Of a stretch of DNA of 64,000 nucleotides, positions 52,154 through 62,077 are shown piece after piece. Below the pieces are notes generated by a model, which worked only from the letters and a program-made list of their open reading frames with translations, did not search any database and was not told the DNA's origin. The stretch lies in the NCBI GenBank assembly GCA_002898215.1, contig BEIF01000001.1, positions 1 through 64,000 on the forward strand, given 5' to 3'. The first letter of the stretch is position 1, and every line of letters begins with the position of its first letter. Made by a program: the position numbers and the translations under genes. This DNA comes from a bacterium HR29. GTDB lineage: Bacteria; Chloroflexota; Dehalococcoidia; Tepidiformales; Tepidiformaceae.

Positions 52154-53529
52154 CCCCCTCTCTGCTCGCCGTACCGGGCGCGCCCTCCCTCAACGGCGTG
52201 CTCGGCGGCGACCATCGGCCGCTCGTCGAAGCCCTCGAACGCTGGCTGCCGCCGCAGCGCTGGTTCCCCGCTAAGTTGGGCACGCTCCACCGGGCGGAGA
52301 TCGCCGGCTGGTGCCCCCTCGACGGGCATGCGCGCGCCGCGGTGGTCCTGGTCCGCTGCGAAACGGGCGACCCCGAGCCGCTCTGGCTCCAGCTCGTCCT
52401 CGGGCTCACCCGGCCGGGTACCGCTCAGGCCGCAATCGTCGAAGGCGTGGCCCAGTCGCCGGCGCTTCACGCCATCGCCCGCTTCGTCACCGGCGGAGGG
52501 ACTGCCGAAGGTCCAGGTCTCCGTCTCGAGTCGGAGTGGGAGGCAGAGCCGGCCGCCCTGCGGCCTCGGACGTTCGCAGCCGAGCAATCGAACTCCTCCC
52601 TGCGTCTCGGCAACCGCGCGCTGGTAAAGCTGTATCGGCGCATCCGCTTCGGCCCCAACCCGGAGGTGGAGCTGCTGCGCTACCTCGGCGGCGAAGCGGG
52701 TTTCGCCGGCGCTCCACGCTTCCTGGGAGCAGGCCGAGGGCAGAGCTCCGGCGGCTCGTACGATGCCTGGGTGGCTCAGGAACTCCTCCCCCGCGCCGCC
52801 GACGGCTGGTCATGGTTCCTCGCGCGGCTGCGGACCGCGGGGACGATGCCCCGCTCCCTCGTCCGGGAAGCGCGCTCCCTCGGGGAGCTCACGGGGATGC
52901 TCCACATCGCATTAGCCCGGGCACGCGGACCCGGTCTCACGCCGCAGCCGGCCGGACGCGAGCGGTTCGCCGAAGCGGCGGCGGCCGAGGCCGACGGGGC
53001 CCGCCGCCTCGCGGCAGTGCTCGCGGAGGCCGGTCACGACCCTACACCCATCGAAGGAGCTGTCCGCGCCCTCGAGCGCTGGCGACCGCCCGAGGGCTCG
53101 CTGGGGCTGGCAATCCGCATTCACGGCGACTACCACCTCGGGCAGGTGCTGCGCTCCCGGCGGCGCTGGTACGTCTCGGACTTCGAAGGCGAGCCAGCCC
53201 GCCCCCTCGAGGAGCGCCGGTCGCTCCAGAGTCCGCTGGCCGATGTGGCAGGCATGCTGCGGTCGTTCGATTACCTCGTCCGGGCCGCCCAGTCGGCGGG
53301 TTCCACGGCGGACGAGGGGCCGCTCCGCGCCTCCTTCCTTACCGGCTACCGGGAGTCAGCAGGCACCGCGAGCAACCTTCTCCCCACTTCGCCCGCCTTC
53401 GAGCAGCTCCTCACCTTCTTCGAGCTTCGGAAAGCGCTCTACGAAGTTCGCTACGAAGCCGACAATCGTCCATCATGGGTGTCCATCCCGCTCGCGGCTG
53501 TCGCGCGCCTCGCGGAGGCTCTGGCATGA
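52150..53529 (+). CDS. mak: Maltokinase
   Basis: Phosphorylates maltose with ATP to give maltose 1-phosphate for GlgE. The 459-residue aminoglycoside-phosphotransferase-like protein has the N-terminal cap ([20 protein letters not shown]), [20 protein letters not shown] (lysine of the ATP site), the catalytic [13 protein letters not shown] and [15 protein letters not shown], then [15 protein letters not shown]. The start ATG overlaps the treS stop as ATGA. Confidence 0.93.
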
Positions 53530-55682
53530 AGCGGTTCGCGACTCAGCCGGGCGCGCCCTACCCGCTCGGCGCCACTTGGGACGGGTCGGGCGTCAACTTC
53601 GCGCTCTTCAGCGAAAACGCCGAGCATGTCGAGCTTTGTATCTTCGACCGCCCCTACGGCGCCCAAGAGATCGCCCGCATCCCGATCCGCGAGCAGACGG
53701 ATTTCGTCTGGCACGTCTACCTCCCGGAGGCGCGGCCAGGCATGCTCTACGGCTACCGCGTCTACGGACCGTATCGGCCGGAGGAGGGTCTCCGCTTCAA
53801 CCCGCACAAGCTGCTCCTCGACCCGTATGCCAAGGCCGTCACCGGGCCGGTCCACTGGTCCGAGGCGATGTTCGGGTACGACCCGTCCGCCGACGAAGCC
53901 GACCCTGCCACCATCGACCTCCGCATGAGCACGCTCGACTCGGCGCCCGGGATGCCGAAGTCGGTCGTCGTCGAATCGGCCTTCTCCTGGGGCGACGATC
54001 GCCGTCCCGCAATCCCGTGGCACGACACGGTCATCTACGAGCTGCACGTCAAGGGCTTCACCTACCTCAACCCCGACCTTCCCGAGGAACTCCGCGGCAC
54101 CTACGCTGGCCTCGCCCACCGCGAGACGATTCGGTACCTGAAGTCCCTCGGCGTCACCGCGGTCGAGCTCATGCCAGTGCACTTCTTCGTCGACGACTGG
54201 CACCTGCTGAAGCGGGGGCTACGAAACTATTGGGGCTACAACACCATCGGTTTCTTCGCTCCCGACCCTCGCTACGCGGCCTTCGGCCCCGAGAGCGCCG
54301 TGGCCGAGTTCAAGACGATGGTGCGCACCCTCCATCAGGCGGGCATCGAGGTCATCCTCGACGTCGTCTACAACCACACCGCGGAGGGCGACCACCTCGG
54401 ACCCACGCTCTCCTTCCGCGGCATCGACAACCAGGCCTACTACCGCCTCGTCCCCGGCGAGCCCCGCCGCTACATGGACTTCACCGGCACCGGTAACACC
54501 TTCAACATGCTCCACCCGCGGGCGATCCAGCTCATCATGGATAGCCTGCGCTACTGGGTCACCGAAATGCACGTCGACGGGTTCCGCTTCGACCTCGCCT
54601 CCGCCCTCGCCCGCGAGTTGTACGAGGTCGACCGTCTCAGCGCCTTCTTCGAAATCATCCACCAGGACCCTGTGATCTCCCAGGTGAAGCTCATCGCCGA
54701 GCCGTGGGACCTCGGCGAGGGTGGCTATCAGGTCGGAAACTTCCCCGTCGGCTGGGCGGAATGGAACGGCAAGTACCGCGACAACGTTCGCCGGTTCTGG
54801 CGCGGCGACGCCGGTCAGGTGGGCGAACTCGGCTTTCGCCTCACCGGCTCCAGCGACCTGTACGCCCACAACGGACGTCGCCCCTACGCCAGCATCAACT
54901 TCGTCACCTGCCACGACGGCTTCACCCTCCGCGACCTGGTGAGCTACGAGCGGAAGCACAACGAGGCGAACGGCGAAGGGAACCGGGACGGCACCGACGC
55001 GAACTGGAGCGAGAACTTCGGCGTCGAGGGCGATACCGAGGAGGAGGGCATCATCCGCGCCCGCTTCCAGCAGATGCGGAACTTCATCGCGACCCTCTTC
55101 GTTTCGCAGGGGGTCCCGATGCTGCTTCACGGTGACGAGGTTGCTCGAACGCAGCGCGGCAACAATAACGCCTACTGCCAGGACAACGAGATCTCCTGGA
55201 TGCCATGGCAGTGGGATGAGCGCCAGCGCTCCCTCCTGGAGTGGACGCGCCGGCTGGTCGCCCTCCGCAAGCGCAACCCCGTCCTCCGCCGCCGGGGATT
55301 CCTCCAGGGTCGCCCTGCGCCGAACGGAGAGAAGGACATCGCCTGGCTCCGCGAAGATGGCCGCGAGCTCACGGAGGCCGACTGGGCCGACCCCGAGCGC
55401 CACGTCATCGGCCTTTGGCTATCCGGCGCTGCCGCCGACCTCGTCGACCGCGAGGGGCGTCCCATCACCGGAGAGACGCTCGTCATCTTGCTGAACGCCT
55501 CGAAGAAGGCCGTCGCCTTCCACCTCCCCACCGCCCCCGAGAGTCGCGTCTGGTCGCTCGTCCTCGATTCTGCCCGGCCGGAGCTCCACGAGGGCGCCGC
55601 CACCTACCGCGGGGGTGCCGTCTACCCCCTTGCCCCGCGTTCCCTCGCCATCCTCCAGCACGCCACGGAACGCCCCGCATGA
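53526..55682 (+). CDS. glgX: Glycogen debranching enzyme (isoamylase type)
   Basis: A 718-residue GH13_11 protein with CBM48 (PLGATWDGSGVNFALFSENA), the barrel with VYELHVKGFT-like IYELHVKGFTYLNPD, the nucleophile MHVDGFRFDLASALA, the acid LIAEPWDLGEGGYQVG and VTCHDGFTLRDL, and GTDANWSENFGVEGDTEE. It cuts alpha-1,6 branches. Beside GlgB it may edit the glucan; beside TreZ (and TreY) it may feed trehalose formation. ATG 53526 overlaps mak by 4 nt. Confidence 0.94.
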   Translation: MKRFATQPGAPYPLGATWDGSGVNFALFSENAEHVELCIFDRPYGAQEIARIPIREQTDFVWHVYLPEARPGMLYGYRVYGPYRPEEGLRFNPHKLLLDPYAKAVTGPVHWSEAMFGYDPSADEADPATIDLRMSTLDSAPGMPKSVVVESAFSWGDDRRPAIPWHDTVIYELHVKGFTYLNPDLPEELRGTYAGLAHRETIRYLKSLGVTAVELMPVHFFVDDWHLLKRGLRNYWGYNTIGFFAPDPRYAAFGPESAVAEFKTMVRTLHQAGIEVILDVVYNHTAEGDHLGPTLSFRGIDNQAYYRLVPGEPRRYMDFTGTGNTFNMLHPRAIQLIMDSLRYWVTEMHVDGFRFDLASALARELYEVDRLSAFFEIIHQDPVISQVKLIAEPWDLGEGGYQVGNFPVGWAEWNGKYRDNVRRFWRGDAGQVGELGFRLTGSSDLYAHNGRRPYASINFVTCHDGFTLRDLVSYERKHNEANGEGNRDGTDANWSENFGVEGDTEEEGIIRARFQQMRNFIATLFVSQGVPMLLHGDEVARTQRGNNNAYCQDNEISWMPWQWDERQRSLLEWTRRLVALRKRNPVLRRRGFLQGRPAPNGEKDIAWLREDGRELTEADWADPERHVIGLWLSGAAADLVDREGRPITGETLVILLNASKKAVAFHLPTAPESRVWSLVLDSARPELHEGAATYRGGAVYPLAPRSLAILQHATERPA

Positions 55683-57853
55683 CGCCCACGCCGGCGGCTT
55701 TCCAGGCCATCCTCGAGGGCCGGAGTCACGACCCCCACGCCTTCCTCGGCATGCATCCCACTGCTTCCGGCCTCACCGTTCGTGTCTTCGCCCCGGGCGT
55801 CGAGCGGGTCACCTTCCTACCCCCAAGCGGCCCCGAGCTCCCCATGCGCCGCACCCACCCCGAGGGGCTCTTCCAGCTCGCCCTCCCAGGCGAACGCGCC
55901 CCGTTCCCGTACCGGCTTCGCTTCGAAGCGGGCGGTCACCAGTGGGAACGTGCCGACCCGTACCGCTTCCTCCCCACAGTCGCGGAGGACGATCTTCGTG
56001 CCTTCGCGGAGGGCCGCCACGACCGCGCATGGCATGTGCTGGGAGCGCACCCCCGCACCGTCGATGGCGAGCCCGGCGTTGCCTTCGCCGTGTGGGCGCC
56101 GAACGCGCGCGGTGTTGCCCTCGTCGGGGACTTCAACGGGTGGAACCGCCACGCCCATCCCATGCGCGTCTTGGGCAGCTCCGGGGTGTGGGAGCTCTTC
56201 GTGCCGGGCATCGGCCCGGGAGAGCGGTACAAGTTCGCGGTGCTCGGGGCTGACGGCGTCCTCCGCGAAAAGGCCGACCCCTTCGCGTTCTTCCAGGAAA
56301 CCCGCCCCAAGACGGCCTCCATCGTCTTCGCCAGCAGCTTCCGCTGGGCCGACGCCGAGTGGATGGAGCGCCGCGCCGGAGCGGATCCCTACCGCGAGCC
56401 GATGAGCATCTACGAAGTTCACCTCGGCTCCTGGCGACGCCACCCCGACGGCCGCTGGTACGCCTACCGCGAGTCGGCCGAGGCCCTCGCCGCCTACTGC
56501 CGCGACCTCGGCTTCACCCACGTCGAGCTCCTCCCCCTGGCAGAGCACCCCTTCGACGGCTCCTGGGGCTACCAGGTGACGAACTTCTTCGCCCCCACGA
56601 GCCGCTACGGCACTCCCGACGACTTCCGGGCTTTTGTCGACACGCTTCACCGGGCCGGCATCGGCGTCCTGCTCGATTGGGTCCCGGCGCACTTTGCCAC
56701 CGACCTCCACGGCCTCGCCCGGTTCGACGGAACCTGGCTGTACGAGCACGAAGACGCGCGCCGCCGCATCCAGCCCGATTGGGGCACGTACAGCTTCAAC
56801 TACGGCCGGAACGAAGTCCGCTCCTTCCTCCTCTCCAACGCCCGCTACTGGCTCGAGGAGTTCCACATCGACGGCCTTCGCGTCGATGCCGTCAGCTCCA
56901 TGATCTACCTCGACTACAGCCGCAAACCCGGCGAATGGGTTCCCAACATCTACGGGGGGAACGAACATCTCGAGGCGATCGATTTCCTTCGCCGCGCGAA
57001 CGAACTCGTCTATCGCGAAGTCCCCGGCGCGGTGACCATCGCCGAGGAGTCGACCGCATGGCCAGGCGTGTCCCGGCCCACGTATGCAGGCGGACTGGGA
57101 TTCGGGTTCAAGTGGAACATGGGCTGGATGCACGACACCCTCTTCTACCTCTCCCGCGACCCGATCCATCGCAAATACCATCACAACATCCTCACCTTCT
57201 CCATGCTCTACGCCTATAGCGAGAACTACATCCTGTCGCTTTCGCACGACGAAGTGGTCCACGGCAAGGCATCGCTTCTCCATAAGATGCCGGGCGACGA
57301 ATGGCAGCAGTTCGCCAACCTCCGCCTGCTCCTCGCCTACCAGCACGCCTGGCCTGGGAAGAAGCTCCTCTTCATGGGCGGCGAATTCGGCCAGCGCAGC
57401 GAATGGAGCCACGACCGCGAGCTCGAGTGGCAGGCCCTCTCGTACTTCCGACACGAGGGTGTCCAGCGGCTCGTCCGGGACCTCAATCGCCTCCACCGGA
57501 CGCGTCCGGCGTTGCACCGCTGCGATCACGAGCCTCGCGGCTTCGCCTGGCTCGACTTCTCCGATTGGGAGCAGTCCGTCGTCGCGTTCGTTCGCCGCAC
57601 GGGCGAGGCGGACGACGACGTAGTCTGCGTCTTCAACTTCACCCCCGTGCCTCGATTCGGCTATCGCATCCCTGTCCCTGCTCCCGGGCCGTACCAGGAG
57701 ATCCTGAACACCGATGCCGATGTCTACGGCGGGAGCGGGGTCGGAAACCTCGGCCTCGCGGTGGCCGACCCGGAACCCCGGTTCGGCTGGCCAGCGTCGA
57801 TGGCGGTCACGCTCCCACCCCTCGCCGCCGTCTTCTTCGCGCCGGTGCGTTAG
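55679..57853 (+). CDS. glgB: 1,4-alpha-glucan branching enzyme
   Basis: A 724-residue GH13_9 protein with an extra N-terminal domain (about 1-110), CBM48 (AVWAPNARGVALVGDFNGWN), the barrel nucleophile FHIDGLRVDAVSSMIYLDY, the acid VTIAEESTAWPGVSRP and ILSLSHDEVVHGKASLL. It adds alpha-1,6 branches to the GlgE product. It overlaps glgX by 4 nt. Its last codons (AAVFFAPVR-stop) are within a 38-bp sequence that recurs at 62078, where the neighbouring gene treZ ends, so its 3' end was the site of an insertion. Confidence 0.95.
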   Translation: MTPTPAAFQAILEGRSHDPHAFLGMHPTASGLTVRVFAPGVERVTFLPPSGPELPMRRTHPEGLFQLALPGERAPFPYRLRFEAGGHQWERADPYRFLPTVAEDDLRAFAEGRHDRAWHVLGAHPRTVDGEPGVAFAVWAPNARGVALVGDFNGWNRHAHPMRVLGSSGVWELFVPGIGPGERYKFAVLGADGVLREKADPFAFFQETRPKTASIVFASSFRWADAEWMERRAGADPYREPMSIYEVHLGSWRRHPDGRWYAYRESAEALAAYCRDLGFTHVELLPLAEHPFDGSWGYQVTNFFAPTSRYGTPDDFRAFVDTLHRAGIGVLLDWVPAHFATDLHGLARFDGTWLYEHEDARRRIQPDWGTYSFNYGRNEVRSFLLSNARYWLEEFHIDGLRVDAVSSMIYLDYSRKPGEWVPNIYGGNEHLEAIDFLRRANELVYREVPGAVTIAEESTAWPGVSRPTYAGGLGFGFKWNMGWMHDTLFYLSRDPIHRKYHHNILTFSMLYAYSENYILSLSHDEVVHGKASLLHKMPGDEWQQFANLRLLLAYQHAWPGKKLLFMGGEFGQRSEWSHDRELEWQALSYFRHEGVQRLVRDLNRLHRTRPALHRCDHEPRGFAWLDFSDWEQSVVAFVRRTGEADDDVVCVFNFTPVPRFGYRIPVPAPGPYQEILNTDADVYGGSGVGNLGLAVADPEPRFGWPASMAVTLPPLAAVFFAPVR

Positions 57854-57857
57854 GCGG
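57820..57857 (+). repeat. Left 38-bp direct repeat at the glgB 3' end (putative att-like site)
   Basis: Identical over 38 bp to 62078-62115. It covers the last ten sense codons and stop of glgB plus a few bases, including the core GCGCCGGTGCGTTAGGCGG. Confidence 0.9.
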
Positions 57858-58135
57858 CGTCGGGCGTGGATAGGACACCGGGGGGCCCACGTCCGCCACG
57901 AGACGATACCGTCACGGGATTGCCAGTCGTAGTTTCGCGGCTGCATCCCCGATGCAAGGGGAGGGGCGGAGGTGCGGCCGCGTGCCGCGCTCGGCGCCGC
58001 TTGGTGGACGCATTGTGTTGGACTGGGGGGCCGAGCCTTCGAAACGGCTCGGCAGGCTTGCGGGCTGGAGGATTGACACGCAATTCCTGGGCTGCGTACC
58101 GTTCCGCGCAGACGACTTCTGTCAGGGGGGCGCCG

Positions 58136-58279
58136 ATGGAATGTCGTCTGCGGGCATGGCTGCTGGGCGTTCTTTGCGGGGTAGCAGTTCTCGTCTTCGG
58201 TAGCGGATACGACATCGACCCTGCCACGGCGCAACAAACGGGTCGGTGGCGTACGTGTTGTCCCCAGGGTGGAATTTGA
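58136..58279 (+). pseudogene. Signal-peptide fragment out of frame with the following gene
   Basis: ATG 58136 after a GGGGGG run opens a frame with a convincing signal peptide (RAWLLGVLCGVAVLVFGSG, then ATAQQTG). About 35 codons in, the homologous sequence continues in the -1 frame as the product beginning at 58246. The fragment ends at TGA 58277-58279. A single missing base near 58230-58245 would explain it. Confidence 0.65.
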
Positions 58280-60276
58280 TCACGTGGCGGGGAATGAGGA
58301 CGGAGGTAGGCGGAAGAGATGGGTTTGGAGCGGTGGCCGGGCAAATCGGTGCGGTGTACGGGTTCGATGCGGCTTCTCAGCGGTGGCAGGCATGGTTCCC
58401 TGGCGGCGGGCCCGCGAACACGCTGGCCGAGCTGGAGCCGTGGAAGGCGTATTTCGTTTCGGTGCGTGGGTCGGGTCCCGTCGAGCTGAGCGTACCGGCG
58501 CAGCCGCTTCCCGATGGCCCGACGGTGTCGTACAGGCTCTGGCCCGGGTGGAACCTGGTGGGTTGGCTGGGGCGAGAGGTTCCGGTGGACGCGGAGGAGG
58601 GCTTCGGGAACGTTCAGCCGTTGCTGGGCGCGGTCTACGGGTTCGATGCGGCGGGTCAACGATGGCTGGCGTGGTTCCCCGGCGGTGGTCCGGCGAACAC
58701 GCTGACGACGTTGCGGACGTGGGATGCGTACTTCGTCTCGCTGCGGGGTGGGCAGGCCGTCGACTTCACCGTGCCGGCAGGATTCGAAGGGTTCGGGCTG
58801 ACCATGGACTGGACTCCTCTCTTGGAGGCAGCAAGCGCGGTGGGACAGGATGGGCCCATTACCCTTACCGGCACCTTGCAGGGGAGCCCCAGTGCCCCCC
58901 TCCGGCTCCAGCTCAGCTACCGGCCCAAGGGGGGAGACTGGGGTCCATGGGAGGAGAAGGCCACCTTCACCGTGGAGGGAGACCAAGTCCGGGCCACCCT
59001 TCCCGCTCCTGGGCTGGACCTCCCGGTAGGGTTGGACGAGCTGGGCAAGGCCGTGCGCGCCCGGGTGGTCATGGGGAGCCAGACCTTAGCGGAGAGCGGG
59101 GAGGTCCCCCTCGACCGCTTCAACCCCCTCTGGACTAAGCGGCTCGGTCCTGGCCTGACCTTGGAGCTCTCCGCCCAGGGGAGCCTGGCTTGCAGCTACT
59201 ACTACCGGAACAGCATCCCCACCGTGGTTTGCTTGGACCCCGAGACGGGGATGGAGCGCTGGCGCTCTGTCCTGCCCGTCAATCCATATGACATCTTCGT
59301 GGCCGCCGACGGGACGGTATACGTGGGCGGCTGGAAGAACGGTGTGGGGGCGGTGCTGGCCCTACGGGAGGGGACCCTCCTCCAGCGCTGGGACCTGCCA
59401 GACTTCTACACGGTGACCGCCCTGGCCGTGGAGGGGGACACCCTCTACGCCGGCGGGACCCGGCAGACGACCGCCCCTTGCGGCGCCGCGTCCCGCACCA
59501 TCCATCGGGTCCGCTTCGGCAAGTACCGGCTTTCAGGGAGCACCGCCACCCGACTCGCCCTCCACGACCCGAGCCCCGAGGACCTCCAGGAGATCACCTC
59601 CCCGAATGGCTGCACGACGCCGGGGGACGACTATAGCCTCTACAACTCCTCCAGCACCCCTGCCCTGAAGGTGGTAGACGGCAAGCTTTACGCGCCTTTC
59701 AGCTTCGGAGCCTACTACGATGGGCAGCACGTCTACTTCGGTGCGGGGTGTATGGGCTTCCTCAGCTTGGACACCGCCTCCCTCGCGCGGGACTGGCTGG
59801 TTCGGTTCGGCGACCGCCACGGCGCAAGCGGCGAGGCCACCTGGAGCTGGTACTGCAGCGAAGCCGAGGACGCGTGGTTCAACATCGGGCGCTTTGTCTA
59901 CTTCGTTCGCCCTCCGAGCCCTGCCCTCTGGTTTGCCCCTTCCAGCTTTGACGTGGGACCACAGGCTGTCCATGCCTCGCAGATGGCCCGGGAGGTGGTC
60001 TCCAGGGAAAGCGGCGCCCGCCTTACCCTTCCTGGCGACAATTCCACTTACCTGCTCTTCCTCGACGGCCTCGAGGGAGGCTTTGCCCGCTTCGAATACG
60101 ACGACAACCGGCGCCGGCTGGAGGTCTTCCCCGGAGGGACCGGAGGGCCACATGACCTCAACCTGGCTCTTGGGCCAAGGGTCTACGAGGTTTACCTCGC
60201 CCGCGACGCGCAGGGCAGAGCCTATGTCTTCGGCCAGGACCAGGACGGCCAGGCCCTGGTGGCCCGCTTGCGGTAG
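58246..60276 (+). CDS. Exported protein: two GWN domains plus PQQ-like beta-propeller (signal peptide frameshifted)
   Basis: A 676-residue frame starting GTG 58246. Residues about 7-83 and 100-176 are tandem copies of one domain (PGWNLITW/PGWNLVGW, GAVYGFDAA-QRW, WFPGGGPANTL, AYFVS-RG), also seen once at 25667-26449. From about 290 it is a beta-propeller (VVCLDPETGMERWRSVL, FVAADGTVYVGG, ALAVEGDTLYAGG). Codon choice changes around 58800 (about residue 186), suggesting a fusion of two sources. Its natural signal peptide lies upstream in another frame (58136), so as read here the protein would not be exported. It may be a decaying gene or a sequencing error may be present. Confidence 0.65.
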   Translation: MAYVLSPGWNLITWRGMRTEVGGRDGFGAVAGQIGAVYGFDAASQRWQAWFPGGGPANTLAELEPWKAYFVSVRGSGPVELSVPAQPLPDGPTVSYRLWPGWNLVGWLGREVPVDAEEGFGNVQPLLGAVYGFDAAGQRWLAWFPGGGPANTLTTLRTWDAYFVSLRGGQAVDFTVPAGFEGFGLTMDWTPLLEAASAVGQDGPITLTGTLQGSPSAPLRLQLSYRPKGGDWGPWEEKATFTVEGDQVRATLPAPGLDLPVGLDELGKAVRARVVMGSQTLAESGEVPLDRFNPLWTKRLGPGLTLELSAQGSLACSYYYRNSIPTVVCLDPETGMERWRSVLPVNPYDIFVAADGTVYVGGWKNGVGAVLALREGTLLQRWDLPDFYTVTALAVEGDTLYAGGTRQTTAPCGAASRTIHRVRFGKYRLSGSTATRLALHDPSPEDLQEITSPNGCTTPGDDYSLYNSSSTPALKVVDGKLYAPFSFGAYYDGQHVYFGAGCMGFLSLDTASLARDWLVRFGDRHGASGEATWSWYCSEAEDAWFNIGRFVYFVRPPSPALWFAPSSFDVGPQAVHASQMAREVVSRESGARLTLPGDNSTYLLFLDGLEGGFARFEYDDNRRRLEVFPGGTGGPHDLNLALGPRVYEVYLARDAQGRAYVFGQDQDGQALVARLR

Positions 60277-60686
60277 AGAGGTGGCGCGCTCCGGCCCCGC
60301 TTCGCGCGTGCGACTCGGTGAGGCCGGGCCGGCACCTGCTCGAGTGTGTGGATGGCGAGGGACTCGTAGGGCGGTGGGAGCACCCCCCGCAATCGAGGGG
60401 CCTCGCGTGGGTACGTGGGTAATTGCTTGCGGTTGGGGGTCTCGCGACCGCATTCGGTGGGGAGGGCAAGGTTGGTGGAGCGGCGTTGCAACGGATGAAC
60501 GATACGGTGGCGGCCGGGTCGCCGAGTCGGCGGTCCCCTGCCAACGGTGGGAACGGACGTCGAGCCGGGAGGTGGTCGACGTGGGAGCGCGCCCGGTGAC
60601 GTCGTTCCTGAAGTCATTCGCTTCGGGGACCGGCGAGGCGACTGCTGCCGGCGCTTCGCCCAGTTGGTCCGCTCGGAGGAGTCCGT
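60277..60686 (+). other. Non-coding stretch inside the inserted segment
   Basis: About 0.4 kb with no supported gene on either strand. Its G-rich composition and repeated GTGGG/GGTGG runs differ from the host genes around the insert. No promoter, ncRNA or inverted repeat could be assigned. Confidence 0.5.
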
Positions 60687-61874
60687 TTGCCAGCGTTCGT
60701 TTGGTCATGGCCCGGCTTTCGTGAGGAGCCGTGGGAACCGAGCTGGCTTCCCGTATTCCTGTTCGGTTACCTGCTGGTGTTCTTAGCGGTGCGAGCCTGG
60801 GGGATAGCCCGTCCGGCGCGTGCCCTAGCGCGCGCTCAGCTTTTGGGGCTTTGGGCGGAGTACGGGGCAAGGAAGCGGGCGTCGGAGGAGAGGCGAGAGG
60901 AAGGTCCGCTCGAGTGTGTTCGGTTGCTCCTGGAGGAGGCGGCGAGCTTTCTCGGCGTAGACCTTGGCTCGCGCACCGAGGGTGGGAACGGGGCAAGGCT
61001 CGAAGCGCAACGCGGCTCGACGAGGGAGTGGTGGCGCATCAGAAGACGGTGCGCGACGGAGCTTCTGTCGCTGTTGGTCTGGGCCGGTAGCGGCGAGATG
61101 GCAGCATGGAGGCTGATGCACCGGGCGGAGCGAAGGGCGGTGCATCTGATGAGCGCGGAAGAAGTTCGGGTTAGGCTTCTCCAAGCCCAGGCGGAGTTGG
61201 ACGAGTTCGGTGACGGCGAACTGGCCGCGTTCTGGCAGGAGTGGCTCGTCAAAGCGCTCGGGGACGGCGGATGGCCGGGAGGACCGGGGGCTGGTGAGGG
61301 AAGTGGGGAGGCCGACGCGCTTGTGAATCAGCGGGCGCTCCTCGCCTCGTTCCTGGCTCACTACTTCGACGCTCGCGACAACAAGTTCGACAGTCTACTG
61401 GCCTTGCAGAACCGGGGAACTTTCCTCCTCGTTGTCGGTTTGGGGCTGGCCTTCGTACTTACGGCGCTCGAGCTCCCGGCATTGCAAGCGTCCTTCGGAG
61501 TTGCGTTCTTGTTGGGGTTTCTCGGCGGCGGCCTCTCCCGGCTCGTGCGAGAGGTGTCGGCCGGACGCCTCCCGACGGATTACGGGGCCTATTGGGTTCC
61601 CCTCTTTCTCGCACCGGTGCTCGGGGGCCTCGCGGCGATTGGTGGCTATGTGCTGTTCGGGGCCCTGGTGGGAGCCGAAATCATCGGCGGTGGCGTCTCG
61701 CGCTTGGAAGCGCCTCCGGGCGTGTACGGGCTTCTCTTCGCCTTCGGGTTTTCCGAACGCCTCTTGCGAGGGCTCACTCGCAGGCTGGAGCAGGGATTGG
61801 TCCCGCAACAGGTTCACTCCGAGGCTGCGGCTCGGAAATCGCAACGGCGCCCCGAACCGCCCTCCCCGGCTTGA
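60687..61874 (+). CDS. Multi-span membrane protein of unknown function (TTG start)
   Basis: A 395-residue protein. One helix lies near the N-terminus (VFLFGYLLVFLAVRAWGIA). A cytosolic middle part (about 45-240) is helical and charged (EEVRVRLLQAQAELDEFGDG). A C-terminal block has at least four helices (FLLVVGLGLAFVLTALEL, SFGVAFLLGFLGGGLSRLV, VPLFLAPVLGGLAAIGGYVL, a late YGLLFAFGFSERLL). The start is TTG 60687-60689 because GGAGGAG (60675-60681) sits 5 nt upstream and no ATG or GTG fits. The family is not recognised. Its location in the insert makes it cargo. Confidence 0.7.
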   Translation: MPAFVWSWPGFREEPWEPSWLPVFLFGYLLVFLAVRAWGIARPARALARAQLLGLWAEYGARKRASEERREEGPLECVRLLLEEAASFLGVDLGSRTEGGNGARLEAQRGSTREWWRIRRRCATELLSLLVWAGSGEMAAWRLMHRAERRAVHLMSAEEVRVRLLQAQAELDEFGDGELAAFWQEWLVKALGDGGWPGGPGAGEGSGEADALVNQRALLASFLAHYFDARDNKFDSLLALQNRGTFLLVVGLGLAFVLTALELPALQASFGVAFLLGFLGGGLSRLVREVSAGRLPTDYGAYWVPLFLAPVLGGLAAIGGYVLFGALVGAEIIGGGVSRLEAPPGVYGLLFAFGFSERLLRGLTRRLEQGLVPQQVHSEAAARKSQRRPEPPSPA

Positions 61875-62077
61875 CGAGCGGGTGGGGAAGCGGGCATGGG
61901 GCCGACTGCCTGCTCGAGACGCTCGAGGGGTTCAAGCGGCCTTGGCGCGCTCGGACCGGGAAACGGTCTTCCCGCGAGGGCAGTGGCCTCCCGGACTCGG
62001 ATTCGGCAGCCGCTCTCCGGATTTCCGCTCCTGTTCCCCGGAGAGTGGCGGTTTGCCCGTGGGCGTCACATTCGCTT

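Larger units (their letters stand above)
57858..62077. mobile_element. Putative inserted segment between glgB and treZ
   Basis: This 4.2 kb segment is bounded by perfect 38-bp copies of the glgB end. Removing it plus one copy makes glgB and treZ convergent with overlapping stops, the likely ancestral order. Inside are an exported protein with a frameshifted signal peptide and a multi-span membrane protein; codon style is visibly less C-ending at third positions in parts and differs between the two halves of the first gene. No integrase, transposase or terminal inverted repeats were found, so how it arrived is unknown. 57858-58135 and 61875-62077 hold no recognisable gene. Confidence 0.7.

Noticed and set aside
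55817-58237. 806-codon minus-strand open frame
   Set aside because: It runs antisense through glgB, a typical long shadow frame in GC-rich DNA, with no domain logic.
58215-58260. Programmed -1 frameshift in the exported-protein gene
   Set aside because: No X-XXY-YYZ slippery heptamer and no clear downstream stem or pseudoknot; a base loss is simpler.
57858-62077. Insertion sequence or composite transposon
   Set aside because: No transposase, no terminal inverted repeats, and the flanking repeat (38 bp) is too long for a target-site duplication.
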